Shown: piece by piece, positions 1-6,189 of the stretch
Layout of the letters: each line of letters starts with the position of its first letter
How positions within the stretch are numbered: the first letter of the stretch is position 1
Assembly: GCA_041659105.1 (NCBI GenBank)
Contig: JBAZYX010000117.1
Coordinates: forward strand, 1 to 10,786
From: CAIUKV01 sp041659105
GTDB lineage: Bacteria > Actinomycetota > Acidimicrobiia > IMCC26256 > PALSA-555
Length of the DNA stretch: 10,786 nt
Reading direction: 5' to 3'
Position numbers and translations under genes: made by a program
Notes under the pieces: model-generated
What the model was told of the DNA's origin: nothing
What the model saw: only the letters and a program-made list of their open reading frames with translations
Databases searched by the model: none

Positions 1-569
1 CGACGATCGGTGCTGTGGGGGTTCTTGCCCTGACTGCGGCCGGCGTCTTGATGCTCCGCGACGATGGTCCCCCGACAAGCCGCGTCGACGTCGGGCCTGC
101 GAGCAGCCTTCCGGCTCTCCCTGCCAACTGCACCGCAACGTATGCCGAGCCGGCGGGTTGCCACCTGCAGCCCACCGACGCCGAGGCGTACCTGGGCTTC
201 CACGTGCGAACGGTTACCGGCGTCCCCCGAGGGTGGGAGATCGTTCGGGAAGACCTCCGCGCCTATCCGGGGGCGGATCCGGCAGACCCAGCGCGCACTG
301 TGCCGCTGTACGTCCGGGTTTGGGCCGCGCCGGGAACCGACTTCAGCACCGGAACTCCGACCTACATACAGCTCCGGGAGCGTCTCGCGTTGTCGGCGGA
401 CAACAGTCCGTGTGGTCAGCCGCCCCGCCGGGTTGTCCTCGACGACGGCTCCATCGCGTGTGGCGGAGGATCCGACCTGACCTGGATGAACGACGGTGTC
501 TGGTACTCCCTCTTTGCGCCTGGAGTGGCCGAGGACGACCTCATCCAGTTCGCAAATGCTCTCCGGTAG
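1..569 (+). CDS. Membrane-anchored extracytoplasmic protein, unknown function (5' partial)
   Basis: The reading frame is open from base 3 to the TAG at 567-569, so the 5' end probably lies outside the window. The GTG at 15 is a possible but unconvincing start because no Shine-Dalgarno sequence precedes it. The first visible residues (TIGAVGVLALTAAGVLML) form one hydrophobic segment followed by Arg-Asp-Asp, as expected of a signal anchor or transmembrane helix. The remaining ~165 residues are hydrophilic and carry four cysteines (in NCTATY, AGCHL, SPCGQ and IACGG), which could form two disulfides outside the membrane. I recognise no domain or catalytic motif. Third codon positions are visibly more mixed than in the downstream operon. 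It is separated from that operon by ~119 bases, so it is probably an independent unit. The protein is real with good confidence; the function is unknown. Confidence 0.72.
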   Translation, partial: TIGAVGVLALTAAGVLMLRDDGPPTSRVDVGPASSLPALPANCTATYAEPAGCHLQPTDAEAYLGFHVRTVTGVPRGWEIVREDLRAYPGADPADPARTVPLYVRVWAAPGTDFSTGTPTYIQLRERLALSADNSPCGQPPRRVVLDDGSIACGGGSDLTWMNDGVWYSLFAPGVAEDDLIQFANALR

Positions 570-688
570 CGGACACGGGTCCGGCGCGGCAGCCGATCGC
601 CAGGTCGTTCAAGTGACGATCCGTATGCTAGAGATACGCTGCGTATGGAGGCGGCCGGTCCGGTGGCGCGCCCGAGGGGGGAGTGGAC
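570..688 (+). promoter_or_regulatory. Intergenic promoter/operator region ahead of the five-gene operon
   Basis: This is the only non-coding stretch over 100 bases in the window, and it precedes the first gene of the + strand operon. It contains three copies of CGTAT in alternating orientation: 622-626 (+), 634-638 (as ATACG) and 642-646 (+). The last two form a perfect 13-base palindrome, ATACGC-T-GCGTAT, at 634-646; the first two form CGTAT-N7-ATACG at 622-638. TATGCT at 624-629 matches the TANNNT pattern of a -10 box, but no good -35 lies at the right distance. Palindromes of this sort are typical TetR-family operators, and a TetR-type gene is second in the operon, so autoregulation is a reasonable inference. 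Promoter position is unproven. Confidence 0.5.
674..683 (+). promoter_or_regulatory. Ribosome binding site that fixes the first SDR start
   Basis: The purine run GAGGGGGGAG ends five bases before the ATG at 689. The alternative in-frame GTG at 683 would lie inside this run, so ATG 689 is the better start. Confidence 0.6.
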
Positions 689-1483
689 ATGGGGTTCGAT
701 CCGCAGGGGCAGCGGGTGCTGCTGACGGGGGCGTCGTCGGGGATCGGCGCGGCGCTGGCCGAGCGCCTCGCGGCCGAGGGGGCGATCCTCGGCCTGGTGG
801 GCCGCAACGAGGAACGCCTGGCGGCCACCCTCGAGCGGTGCCGGGTCCACTCGCCCGAGTCGCGGATGTGGACGTGCGACCTCGCCGACTTCGGGGCGCT
901 CGACGTCCTGGCCGCCACGGCGATCGCCGAGCTCGGCGGGGTCGACGTGCTGATCAACAACGCGGGCATCCCCAAGCACAAGGGCGTGCTCGACATCGAC
1001 CCTGACACGGTCGACCTGGTCATGCGGGTCAACTACGTGTCGCCGGTGCGGCTCACCCTGCGGCTCCTCCCGCACATGGTGGAGCGGGGCTCGGGCCGGA
1101 TCGTGATGGTGTCGTCGGTCGCGGCCACGCTCTCGTCGCCGGGTGAGGGTGCGTACGACGCGTCGAAGTCCGCGCTGTCGGTGTTCTCCGAGGCGATGGC
1201 GATCGACCTGTGGGACCTCGGCGTGAAGGTCCACATCGTCTACCCCGGGGTGGTCGACACGCCGCTGTTCCTGGTGCCCGACAACGACCCGCTCTCGCCC
1301 GAGATCGAGAAGATCCCGGTGGCCGAGTTCGTCGACGGGATGATGACGGCGTTGCGGGCCGACGCACTCCAGGCCTACATCCCGCAGTGGTTCGAGGACA
1401 TCGCCAAGGGCAAGGCCCAGAACGTGGCCGGGTTCCTCGAGGGCTCGGCCAACTGGATCCGCCAGCAGAACGCGAACGGCTGA
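689..1483 (+). CDS. Short-chain dehydrogenase/reductase (SDR), first copy
   Basis: Classical SDR of 264 residues, the usual length, expected to be a cytoplasmic NAD(P)-dependent oxidoreductase of an alcohol/carbonyl substrate. The N-terminal Rossmann fold carries TGASSGIG at residues 13-20. NNAG is at 90-93 and the active-site elements are Ser143 (in MVSSVAA), Tyr156 and Lys160 (YDASK), so the catalytic set is intact. ATG 689 is chosen because a strong Shine-Dalgarno ends five bases upstream. It is the first gene of the operon; the TetR gene starts 13 bases after its stop. It resembles the SDR at 3499: both have LxxCRxHxPESRMW after the second beta strand and a matching C-terminal region (AYIPQWFEDIAKGK against YYLPDMKPVALFK), suggesting duplication. 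The family assignment is firm; cofactor preference, direction and substrate cannot be read from the sequence. Confidence 0.93.
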   Translation: MGFDPQGQRVLLTGASSGIGAALAERLAAEGAILGLVGRNEERLAATLERCRVHSPESRMWTCDLADFGALDVLAATAIAELGGVDVLINNAGIPKHKGVLDIDPDTVDLVMRVNYVSPVRLTLRLLPHMVERGSGRIVMVSSVAATLSSPGEGAYDASKSALSVFSEAMAIDLWDLGVKVHIVYPGVVDTPLFLVPDNDPLSPEIEKIPVAEFVDGMMTALRADALQAYIPQWFEDIAKGKAQNVAGFLEGSANWIRQQNANG

Positions 1484-1496
1484 GCGGGGGACGGGC

Positions 1497-2087
1497 GTGG
1501 TGCGTCGGATGCCCAGGGGGCAGGAGACGCGTGAGCGCATCCTCACGGAGGCGCTGCGGCTGTTCGGGACGCGCGGGTACGCGCGCGTCTCGATCGAGGA
1601 GATCGCCGAGGCCGCAGGCGTCACCAAGGGCGCGGTGTACCACTGGTTCGCCGACAAGGACGACCTCGGCCGCGCGCTCCAGCACGACCTCTACGAGCGG
1701 CTCTCGTCGGTCGCGCTGCGGGCACTCGATCCCGATCGCGACGCGATCGCGAACATGCGCCGCACGTTCGAGACCTACATCGACGCGCTCGGCTCCTTCG
1801 AGGAGGCGCGGTTCTTCCTGCGCGACGCGTGGGTGATCCCCGCGCTCGACGAAGCCGGCCGCCAGGACCACGACGACGGCGTGGAGCTCGTCCGCGGCGT
1901 GATCGCGTCTGCGGTCGCGCGCGGCGAGATCGTCCCCCTCGACCCCGACGCCCTCGCCCGGGTCCTCATGGGCGCGTGGGCCGAGGCGACCCTGCACGTG
2001 CTGCGCACCGGCGACCGGGCGGCCACGGTCGCCGTCGTCGAGCAGCTCCTCGAATCCCTGCGACCCGTCACGGAGCGAACGCAATGA
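1497..2087 (+). CDS. TetR/AcrR-family transcriptional regulator
   Basis: A 196-residue protein, typical of TetR-family repressors. The N-terminal DNA-binding domain starts with RGQETRERILTEALRLFGTRG. Its helix-turn-helix spans about residues 31-51, with the characteristic SIEEIAEAAGVTKGAVYHWF followed by DKDDL. The remaining ~140 residues form the variable helical ligand-binding/dimerisation region and give no clue to the effector. The GTG at 1497 is used because GGGGGA lies five bases upstream; GTG 1500 and ATG 1509 are alternative in-frame starts and would not change the domain. The stop TGA (2085-2087) overlaps the aminotransferase ATG as ATGA, implying translational coupling. A regulator inside the catabolic operon probably controls that operon, possibly through the CGTAT palindromes upstream of the first SDR; this is inference. 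Confidence 0.92.
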   Translation: MVRRMPRGQETRERILTEALRLFGTRGYARVSIEEIAEAAGVTKGAVYHWFADKDDLGRALQHDLYERLSSVALRALDPDRDAIANMRRTFETYIDALGSFEEARFFLRDAWVIPALDEAGRQDHDDGVELVRGVIASAVARGEIVPLDPDALARVLMGAWAEATLHVLRTGDRAATVAVVEQLLESLRPVTERTQ

Positions 2088-3502
2088 CCGACGTCCACGT
2101 GTCCGAAGCGCCGCCCGTCACCGAATGGGCCCGGCGCGACGCCGCGCACCTCATGCACCCCGTGACCCCACCCAAGGACGTCGAGCGCGGCGCGGTGCGG
2201 GTGGTGGTGGCGGGCGACGGCTGGTGGATCACCGACGACCGCGGCCGGCGGCTGATCGACGGCTTCGCCGGGCTGTGGTGCGTGGCGGTCGGCCACGGCC
2301 GGCCCGAGATCATCGACGCCGTGCGCGAGCAGATGGAGACCCTCGAGTACTTCACGACCTTCCACGGCCAGTCCCACCCGAAGGCCATCGAGCTGGCCGA
2401 GAAGCTCACGTCGATGTTCCCGCCCGAGTACGGCCTCAACCACGTGATGTTCTCGTCGGGCGGCTCGGAGGCCAACGAGACCAACATCAAGCTCGTCCGC
2501 ATGTACTGGGCGGTCCAGGGGCAGGACCGGCGCTTCGTGGTGGTGGGCCGCAACCACGGCTACCACGGCCTCACGATCGCGACCATGACCGCGACCGGGA
2601 TCATGCCCATGCGGTGGATGTTCGGGCCGGAGGCGCCCGGCTTCTCCCACATCCCCGCGCCCTACTGCTACCAGTGCGACCTGAAGCTCGACTACCCGAC
2701 GTGCGGCATCGCCTGCGCGGACGCGTTCGAGCAGCTCGTCGATGAGCAGGGTCCCGAGACGATCGCGGCGTTCATCGCAGAGCCGGTGATCGGTGCGGGC
2801 GGAATCATCCCCCCGCCCCCCGAGTACTTTCCGCGCATCCGCGAGATCTGCGACCGTCACGGGATCCTGCTGATCGTCGACGAGGTCGTCACCGGGTTCG
2901 GGCGGGGCGGCACCATGTTCGGCTTCGAGCGCTATGGCGTGCGTCCCGACCTCGTGACCCTCGCGAAGGGCATCACCAGCGGGTACGTGCCGCTCGGCGC
3001 GTCGGTGATCTCCGACCACGTGTACGACACGATCGCCAACGGGCTGCACGAGCAGATGCCGATCAGCCACGGGTTCACCTACTCGGGCCACCCCACCTGC
3101 TGCGCGGCCGCGCTGGCCAACATCGACCTCATCGAGCGCGACAACCTCGTGCAGAACGCGGCCGACGTCGGCGAGTACCTGCAGGCGAAGATGAAGGAGC
3201 GGCTCAGCCGCTTCGAGACGGTGGGCGAGATCCGCGGCGTCGGTCTCATGATCGGCATCGAGCTCGTGGCCGACCGGGCGACGAAGCGGGGCTTCCGACG
3301 CCCGCACGCCGCCTGCTCGATGGTGGAGCACGAGGCGTGGGAGCGCGGCCTGTACTGCCGGGCCATGGGGCTCGAGACCGTGGGCGTGGCCCCGCCGCTC
3401 ACCATCGACCGCGAGTGCGCCGACCGCATCGTCGACATCCTCGAGGAGTCGATCGCGGCGATGGAGTCCGTGTTCGTGCCCGAGGAGCGGGAGGCCCGAT
3501 GA
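2084..3502 (+). CDS. Class III (omega-) aminotransferase, PLP-dependent
   Basis: A 472-residue fold-type I aminotransferase of class III, which moves an amino group, often a terminal one (omega-amino acids, polyamines, GABA or beta-alanine), to an acceptor such as pyruvate or 2-oxoglutarate. Phosphate-binding GSEANE lies at residues 127-132, YHG at 160-162 (ring-stacking aromatic), and the cofactor-nitrogen Asp266 in IVDEVVTGFGR. The Schiff-base lysine is Lys295 in LAKGITSGYVPLG. Four cysteines cluster at 195, 198, 207 and 211 (CxxC-x8-C-x3-C) between the YHG and Asp segments. ATG 2084 is chosen over upstream starts because it overlaps the TetR stop as ATGA and the protein then starts at a family-like position. 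Its own stop overlaps the next ATG in the same way. With a ureohydrolase in the operon, an amine or omega-amino acid released from a guanidino compound is a plausible substrate, but this is inferred. Confidence 0.93.
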   Translation: MTDVHVSEAPPVTEWARRDAAHLMHPVTPPKDVERGAVRVVVAGDGWWITDDRGRRLIDGFAGLWCVAVGHGRPEIIDAVREQMETLEYFTTFHGQSHPKAIELAEKLTSMFPPEYGLNHVMFSSGGSEANETNIKLVRMYWAVQGQDRRFVVVGRNHGYHGLTIATMTATGIMPMRWMFGPEAPGFSHIPAPYCYQCDLKLDYPTCGIACADAFEQLVDEQGPETIAAFIAEPVIGAGGIIPPPPEYFPRIREICDRHGILLIVDEVVTGFGRGGTMFGFERYGVRPDLVTLAKGITSGYVPLGASVISDHVYDTIANGLHEQMPISHGFTYSGHPTCCAAALANIDLIERDNLVQNAADVGEYLQAKMKERLSRFETVGEIRGVGLMIGIELVADRATKRGFRRPHAACSMVEHEAWERGLYCRAMGLETVGVAPPLTIDRECADRIVDILEESIAAMESVFVPEEREAR

Positions 3503-4281
3503 GCGACGCGGTGAGCACCGGCGGCCGGACCGTCCTGATCACGGGCGCGTCGTCGGGGATCGGCGCGGCGCTCGCGCGCCATCTCGCTGTGCAGGGCACC
3601 ACGGTGGGCCTCGTGGCCCGTCGGGCCGACCGGCTCGCCGAGGTGCTGGCGGAATGCCGGGAGCACGCGCCCGAGTCGCGCATGTGGGTGGCCGACGTGG
3701 GCGAGCGCGACGCCGCGGCCGCGCTGGTCGACACCGCATGGGACGCGTGGGGCGGCATCGACGTGCTCGTGAACAACGCGGCGATCCCCGGGGTGCGGCC
3801 GGTCACCCGGTGCACGGCCGAGGAGGTCGAGCGGGTGATGGACGTGAACTTCCACGCGCCGGTGCGGCTCGCGCTCGCGGTCCTGCCCCGGATGCTCGAG
3901 CGGGGGAGCGGCACGATCGTGAACGTCTCGAGCCTGGGCGGCCGCCTCGGCATCCCCCGGGAGTCCGCGTACTGCGCGAGCAAGTTCGCGCTGTGCGGGT
4001 GGACCGAGGCGGTGAAGCTCGACCTGTGGAACACGCCGGTGAAGGTGAAGCTGATCATCCCCGGCGCCGTCGACACCGAGATCTGGGACAAGCCCGACGA
4101 GGAGGGCGCGGCCTACGACGGACCCAAGGTCCCGGCCGCCGAGGTCGCGGCCGACATCGCGGCTACGTTCGACGACGACGGCTTCGAGTACTACCTGCCG
4201 GACATGAAGCCCGTTGCGCTCTTCAAGACGAGCGACATCGACGCCTACATGGCCCGGTCGATGGAGATCCTCGACGTCTGA
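3499..4281 (+). CDS. Short-chain dehydrogenase/reductase (SDR), second copy
   Basis: Classical SDR of 260 residues. TGASSGIG is at 15-22, NNAA (a common variant of NNAG) at 92-95, with Ser145 (NVSSLGG), Tyr158 and Lys162 (YCASK) as the catalytic set. ATG 3499 overlaps the aminotransferase TGA (ATGA), so the two are translationally coupled; in-frame upstream starts would only read through the aminotransferase gene. The protein parallels the SDR at 689 along its length, including ITGASSGIGAALA and CREHAPESRMW, so the two are likely paralogues that have diverged in substrate. Being coupled to the aminotransferase, it may reduce or oxidise the aldehyde/ketone produced by transamination. That role is inference; family membership is firm. 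Confidence 0.93.
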   Translation: MSDAVSTGGRTVLITGASSGIGAALARHLAVQGTTVGLVARRADRLAEVLAECREHAPESRMWVADVGERDAAAALVDTAWDAWGGIDVLVNNAAIPGVRPVTRCTAEEVERVMDVNFHAPVRLALAVLPRMLERGSGTIVNVSSLGGRLGIPRESAYCASKFALCGWTEAVKLDLWNTPVKVKLIIPGAVDTEIWDKPDEEGAAYDGPKVPAAEVAADIAATFDDDGFEYYLPDMKPVALFKTSDIDAYMARSMEILDV

Positions 4282-4321
4282 TCCGTGACCTCGATGGGTG
4301 CCGGCTGATGGGTGGAGCGCA

Positions 4322-5284
4322 ATGAGTGCTGGACCGGCGACGTTCGATCCCGATCCCGACGGCATGGCCTCGGCTCCCTACTCGGGGCTGATCTCGTTCG
4401 CCCGCCGTGAGGCGACGCGCGACCTCGACGGCGTCGACATCGCGGTGGTGGGCATCCCGTTCGATGCCGCGACGACGAACCGTCCCGGCGCACGCTTCGG
4501 CCCGCGCGCCATCCGCGAGCAGTCGCTGTTCGTGGGCCAGTACCCGTGGGGCCACTGGCCGTGGGACTTCAACCTCTACGAGACCGCCCGCATGGTCGAC
4601 TGGGGCGACATCGCGCACACCGTGTTCTGGGCCGGGCACCCGGAGCGCATGGTGGCCGACGTCCGCGGCGCCGTGGGTCGGATCGTCGGGCAGGGGGTGT
4701 CGGTGCTCGGGCTGGGCGGCGACCACATGGTCTCGTATCCGCTGGTCGCCGCGGCGGCCGAGCAGCACGGTCCGCTCTCGCTCGTGCACTTCGACGCCCA
4801 CTCCGACACGTGGGACATGGGCGACGACCTCAACCACGGCACCGTGTTCCGGCTGGCCGCCCGCGACGGCTGGATCGCGCCCGAGCGGTCGATCCAGATC
4901 GGGATGCGCACGCCCAACCCCGACGACTGCGGGTACACCGTGGTCGACGCGGACACGCTGCTCGACCGGCCCCTCGACGTGACCATCGCGCAGATCCACG
5001 AGGTCGTCGGCGACCACCCGGTCTACGTCTCGCTCGACATCGACTTCCTCGACCCGTCGTGCGCGCCGGGCACCGGCACCCCGGTGGTGGGCGGCCCGAA
5101 CGCGCGCGAGGCACGCGCGCTGCTGCGCGGGCTCGACGACCTGAACGTGGTCGGTGCCGACCACGTGGAGGTCGCCCCCCACCTCGACGCCGCGGGCGAC
5201 ATCACCGCCATCACCGGCGCGACCCTCGCCCTCGACCTCGCGCATCTCCTCGCGCTCGGCCGCGCCCGCCGGGCGACCGTCTGA
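4322..5284 (+). CDS. Agmatinase-type ureohydrolase (arginase superfamily)
   Basis: A 320-residue binuclear Mn enzyme of the arginase/agmatinase superfamily, which hydrolyses a guanidino group to urea plus an amine. Metal ligands are all present: His135 (GGDH, 132-135), Asp158, His160 and Asp162 (DAHSD), and Asp239 and Asp241 (SLDIDFLDP), followed by PGTGTP. Spacing matches E. coli agmatinase SpeB as I recall it (His126, Asp149/His151/Asp153, Asp230/Asp232, constant offset of nine); His172 and Glu283 correspond to SpeB His163 and Glu274. This favours the agmatinase/guanidinobutyrase branch over arginase or formimidoylglutamase. ATG 4322 is preceded by GGTGGAG four bases upstream; GTG 4298 is an alternative start. 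It follows the second SDR by 40 bases and ends the operon. Likely substrates are agmatine, 4-guanidinobutyrate or 3-guanidinopropionate; sequence alone does not decide. Confidence 0.92.
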   Translation: MSAGPATFDPDPDGMASAPYSGLISFARREATRDLDGVDIAVVGIPFDAATTNRPGARFGPRAIREQSLFVGQYPWGHWPWDFNLYETARMVDWGDIAHTVFWAGHPERMVADVRGAVGRIVGQGVSVLGLGGDHMVSYPLVAAAAEQHGPLSLVHFDAHSDTWDMGDDLNHGTVFRLAARDGWIAPERSIQIGMRTPNPDDCGYTVVDADTLLDRPLDVTIAQIHEVVGDHPVYVSLDIDFLDPSCAPGTGTPVVGGPNAREARALLRGLDDLNVVGADHVEVAPHLDAAGDITAITGATLALDLAHLLALGRARRATV

Positions 5285-5293
5285 TCGAGCGTG

Positions 5294-5309
5294 GAGCTCC
5301 TCAGAGCTC
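5294..5309. terminator. Possible bidirectional hairpin between convergent operons
   Basis: GAGCTC (5294-5299) and GAGCTC (5304-5309) can pair as a 6-bp stem around a CTCA loop. The hairpin sits across the 16-base gap between two convergent stop codons and includes the stop of the - strand gene. There is no T-run on either side, so intrinsic termination is uncertain. Confidence 0.3.
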
Positions 5310-6176
5310 GCCGCGGGCCATGAGGTCGATGGGGTCCTGCATCCGCACCATGCCGAGGTAGCCGCCGCCCCGGCCGATGCTGTTGTGGATCGCGTAGCCG
5401 AGGAGCTCCTGGGCCTGGCGCCCCAGCGTGGCCGCGTACTCGGGCGGCGCCGAGAGGTAGTTGTTCTCCTCGGTGCGCAGCCACCCGAGCGTGAAGCTCA
5501 GGTGCGCGCCGCGTCGCGGGATGTCGGTCGTGTTCGCGCCGCCGGCGTGGATGGTGCTGCCGAGGTAGATGACGGCCGACCCCGCGGGCATCTCGGCGTA
5601 CGCGATCTGGTCGGGCTCCACCGGGGTCGTCATCTGCTCGATGACGGGACGCTCACGGTCGGGCCAGCGGTGGCTGCCGGGCACGATTCGGGTGGCGCCG
5701 TTGTCGCGGGTGAAGTCGACGAACGCGATCACCGACGCGAGCTGGAGCTCGGGATGCGGGAAGGGAACGTCGCTCCACACGACCTCGTCGCGGTGGAGCC
5801 ACTGCTCGTCGGCGCCGGGCCCGCGCTGGAGCAGGTGGCCGAGGTTGAGCTGGTACCGGGCACACGACGGCAAGAGGATCCGGTCGCACAGCGCGAGGTA
5901 GAGGGGATGGCACATCACGTCGACCGCGAAGGTGCGCGAGATCCCGGGGATGCCCGTGACCTGCTTCGTGTGCGGGCCGTGGAAGGCCGACATGACCGGG
6001 TTGAAGAACTCCTCGTGCGGGTCGGCCGCTTCGACCGCGGCCTCCACCTCGTCGTTCACCCGCTGCACGACGTCGGCCGGGAACATGCCCTCGACGATGA
6101 CGGCGCCGTCGCGCTCGATCGCGGCGCAGACGGCGCCGGGATCGGCGTCGGCGGTGAAGTGGACGACGGTGGCCAT
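5301..6176 (-). CDS. Phytanoyl-CoA dioxygenase (PhyH) family Fe(II)/2-oxoglutarate oxygenase
   Basis: A 291-residue member of the PhyH family, non-haem iron oxygenases that hydroxylate a substrate while converting 2-oxoglutarate and O2 to succinate and CO2. The iron-binding triad is complete: His128 and Asp130 (LHRDE) and His210 (STIHAGG). Arg221 lies eleven residues after the distal histidine, the spacing of the 2-oxoglutarate-binding arginine in human phytanoyl-CoA hydroxylase (His264/Arg275, from memory). The N-terminal part (IERDGAVIVEGMFPADVV) is also family-typical. ATG 6176 is chosen because longer in-frame reading enters the amidohydrolase gene; the upstream Shine-Dalgarno is weak. 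It is the last gene of the - strand operon, 13 bases after the amidohydrolase stop. The family covers fatty acyl-CoAs, small molecules and natural-product intermediates, so the substrate is unknown. Confidence 0.92.
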   Translation of the reverse strand: MATVVHFTADADPGAVCAAIERDGAVIVEGMFPADVVQRVNDEVEAAVEAADPHEEFFNPVMSAFHGPHTKQVTGIPGISRTFAVDVMCHPLYLALCDRILLPSCARYQLNLGHLLQRGPGADEQWLHRDEVVWSDVPFPHPELQLASVIAFVDFTRDNGATRIVPGSHRWPDRERPVIEQMTTPVEPDQIAYAEMPAGSAVIYLGSTIHAGGANTTDIPRRGAHLSFTLGWLRTEENNYLSAPPEYAATLGRQAQELLGYAIHNSIGRGGGYLGMVRMQDPIDLMARGEL

Positions 6177-6189
6177 GCCGGAGCCTAGG

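Noticed and set aside
570..583. CGGAC-ACGG-GTCCG hairpin after the first gene, considered as a terminator.
   Set aside because: The stem is only 5 bp and no T-run follows, so it is not distinguishable from chance in GC-rich DNA.
683..688. GTG at 683 as the start of the first SDR.
   Set aside because: It overlaps the Shine-Dalgarno sequence that is well placed for ATG 689.
1775..3331. A 518-codon open frame on the - strand.
   Set aside because: It lies opposite the TetR and aminotransferase genes, is His/Arg/Val-rich and has no domain signature.
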